A stretch of 7,453 bases of DNA from Flavipsychrobacter stenotrophus (GTDB lineage: Bacteria > Bacteroidota > Bacteroidia > Chitinophagales > Chitinophagaceae), in contig CANCOG010000246.1 of NCBI GenBank assembly GCA_947379685.1, forward strand, positions 1 through 7,453. Direction: 5' to 3'. Of the stretch, positions 6,331 through 7,453 are shown in pieces (position 1 is the first letter of the stretch; each line of letters opens with the position of its first letter). The translations under genes were made by a program, and so were the position numbers. A model generated the notes under the pieces. That model did no database searches. It was not told the origin of the DNA and was given only the letters and a program-made list of their open reading frames with translations.

Positions 6331-7453
6331 TCAATCCTGCTCACCCCTCTTACCCATGTCCACTATCTTCCAGCTACTGCCAACCTGGTATAACAAAAGG
6401 TATTGGCTTGCGGGTTTCTTCAGGGTGAGTTCGTAAAAGTGGCCGGGGTCTTTCAAGTTGAGGCTATATTCAGTGTTACTGTAGCTTTGGCCTCCCTGCA
6501 TAGCATACCACCACCAGGTACCCCATTGATTGAGCGTCACTTTTATTGTGCTGTCATTGATAACCGTTACGTTGGCCCCGTCCTCAGGGGTAAGCATATT
6601 ATATGCCTGGGCGTCATAGACGGGGGAGGTAATGTTCTTCCCGGTTATCAACAGGTCATGCATTAATTTGAATTCACTTTCTTTTTCTGCGCCTATCATG
6701 GGTACACCATGCATGTTCTGGGGTACATTGAGGAGAATTACAGTTTTATTGGCTGTATCAGGAAAGGTGTTCAGTAATGATGAAATTACTTTGGTTGACT
6801 TCATCCAGTATCGGGACACCTGAACCGTGAAACGAAGATTGACAACGATATATAAGCCAATAACACTGAGCCTGACGGCGGCTACCGGAATATAGCTTAC
6901 CAGCAGGGCCAGTAAAATAAACAAGAAACCATTGGTGAAATAGGTATACCGGTCGTACACCACCAGGAATAACTCTTCGAACCAAAGCGGGATGAGGATG
7001 GCGAGTGTTATCAAGACCCAGCTCAGTAAAAGTGCAGCAACCTTTCCGCGTCCTCTTAGCCTGTTAAACCGAAGGGCAATGAAAGCCAATGCTACGCTGA
7101 TAAATATATAGAATATAGCGACGCCCCTGGCTGAGTCACAAAAAACATAGATGGTATGGCGTGTTTCGTTGCTGAAAAACCTTCCGAGGAATAAAATATT
7201 GAATAAGTGTTTGACCGGCTTACCCATCCCGTCATGAAATGCATTTGCTACAGGATTACCACCAATATGCGCAAACCAACTGCCATAAACAACATGAAAC
7301 AAATACAAATACGCGCCAAACATTAGCAGTTGCGGAAAAAAAACATTTATCAGTGCTGCCTTCAATGAAGTGCCGGAGGCAGGTCTTTGAAACCGGTAAA
7401 AGAAAACCATGGTCAATACCAGCCATGGGGTGATATAAAATATCTCCAGCGAA
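6331..7453 (-). CDS. Polytopic membrane protein, GT-C glycosyltransferase-like, C-terminal part (5' truncated by window)
   Basis: The frame ends with TGA at 6333-6331 and stays open through the right edge, so the true start lies outside; 373 residues are visible (residue 1 at 7452-7450). A TTG at 7416 falls inside a membrane helix and is not a credible start. Hydrophobic helices lie near visible residues 4-19, 33-56, 109-129, 137-158, 172-192 and 194-212. A loop before the fifth helix carries YDRYTYF (166-172), like the (E/D)RYxY motif in GT-C/O-mannosyltransferase-type proteins. Residues ~213-373 form a soluble domain, with LLNVPQNMHG (240-249) and a Trp-rich WGTWWWYAM (310-318). The fold suggests an inner-membrane enzyme that uses polyprenyl-linked sugars, but the N-terminal catalytic Asp loop of GT-C enzymes would be outside the window, so this stays a family-level inference. 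The alternative is a membrane protein of unknown function. Confidence 0.75.
   Translation of the reverse strand, partial: SLEIFYITPWLVLTMVFFYRFQRPASGTSLKAALINVFFPQLLMFGAYLYLFHVVYGSWFAHIGGNPVANAFHDGMGKPVKHLFNILFLGRFFSNETRHTIYVFCDSARGVAIFYIFISVALAFIALRFNRLRGRGKVAALLLSWVLITLAILIPLWFEELFLVVYDRYTYFTNGFLFILLALLVSYIPVAAVRLSVIGLYIVVNLRFTVQVSRYWMKSTKVISSLLNTFPDTANKTVILLNVPQNMHGVPMIGAEKESEFKLMHDLLITGKNITSPVYDAQAYNMLTPEDGANVTVINDSTIKVTLNQWGTWWWYAMQGGQSYSNTEYSLNLKDPGHFYELTLKKPASQYLLLYQVGSSWKIVDMGKRGEQD

Noticed and set aside
7408..7416. TTG (7416) or ATG (7410) as the start of the membrane protein
   Set aside because: The frame is open to the right edge and codes for a hydrophobic helix upstream of both codons, so the gene almost certainly begins outside the window.

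Overview
The window looks like ordinary chromosomal DNA from a member of the Bacteroidota, most likely of the Chitinophagales/Sphingobacteriales type. The best pointers are the C-terminal Por/type IX secretion (T9SS) sorting domain on the Kelch-like protein, the signal peptides ending in A-Q, a LolA-like periplasmic protein, a promoter resembling the Bacteroidota -33/-7 consensus (TTTG and TAnnTTTG), and start sites with little or no Shine-Dalgarno sequence. The rank below phylum is an inference.

Layout from left to right. Positions 1-134 lie outside any confirmed gene. They hold a long nested inverted repeat (35-115) and, at the very edge, a possible start of a leftward gene. Positions 135-3203 (minus) encode a 1022-residue exported Asp-box (BNR/sortilin-like) protein of the VPS10-domain 'glycosyl hydrolase' family. 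Positions 3276-3992 (minus) encode a 238-residue LolA-like exported protein. A clear intrinsic terminator at 3224-3256 separates the two. Positions 3993-4250 are a divergent intergenic region with a candidate promoter and a GC-rich dyad at the start of the LolA-like transcript. Positions 4251-6047 (plus) encode a 598-residue secreted Kelch-type beta-propeller protein with a C-terminal E-set domain and a T9SS sorting domain. Positions 6067-6234 (minus) encode a 55-residue predicted lipoprotein with a very basic mature peptide. From 6331 to the right edge (minus) lies the C-terminal part of a polytopic membrane protein resembling GT-C-type glycosyltransferases; its start is outside the window.

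All five confident genes are envelope or secretion related: one outer-surface or secreted protein (Kelch/T9SS), two periplasmic or exported proteins (Asp-box, LolA-like), one lipoprotein and one inner-membrane protein. The sequence does not show that they form one pathway. The terminator, strand switches and convergent ends suggest several independent transcription units. I found no mobile element, CRISPR array, tRNA or rRNA, and no evidence for a new multi-gene system. The most unusual non-coding signal is the nested hairpin at 35-115. The least explained coding features are the tiny basic lipoprotein and the soluble C-terminal domain of the membrane protein.
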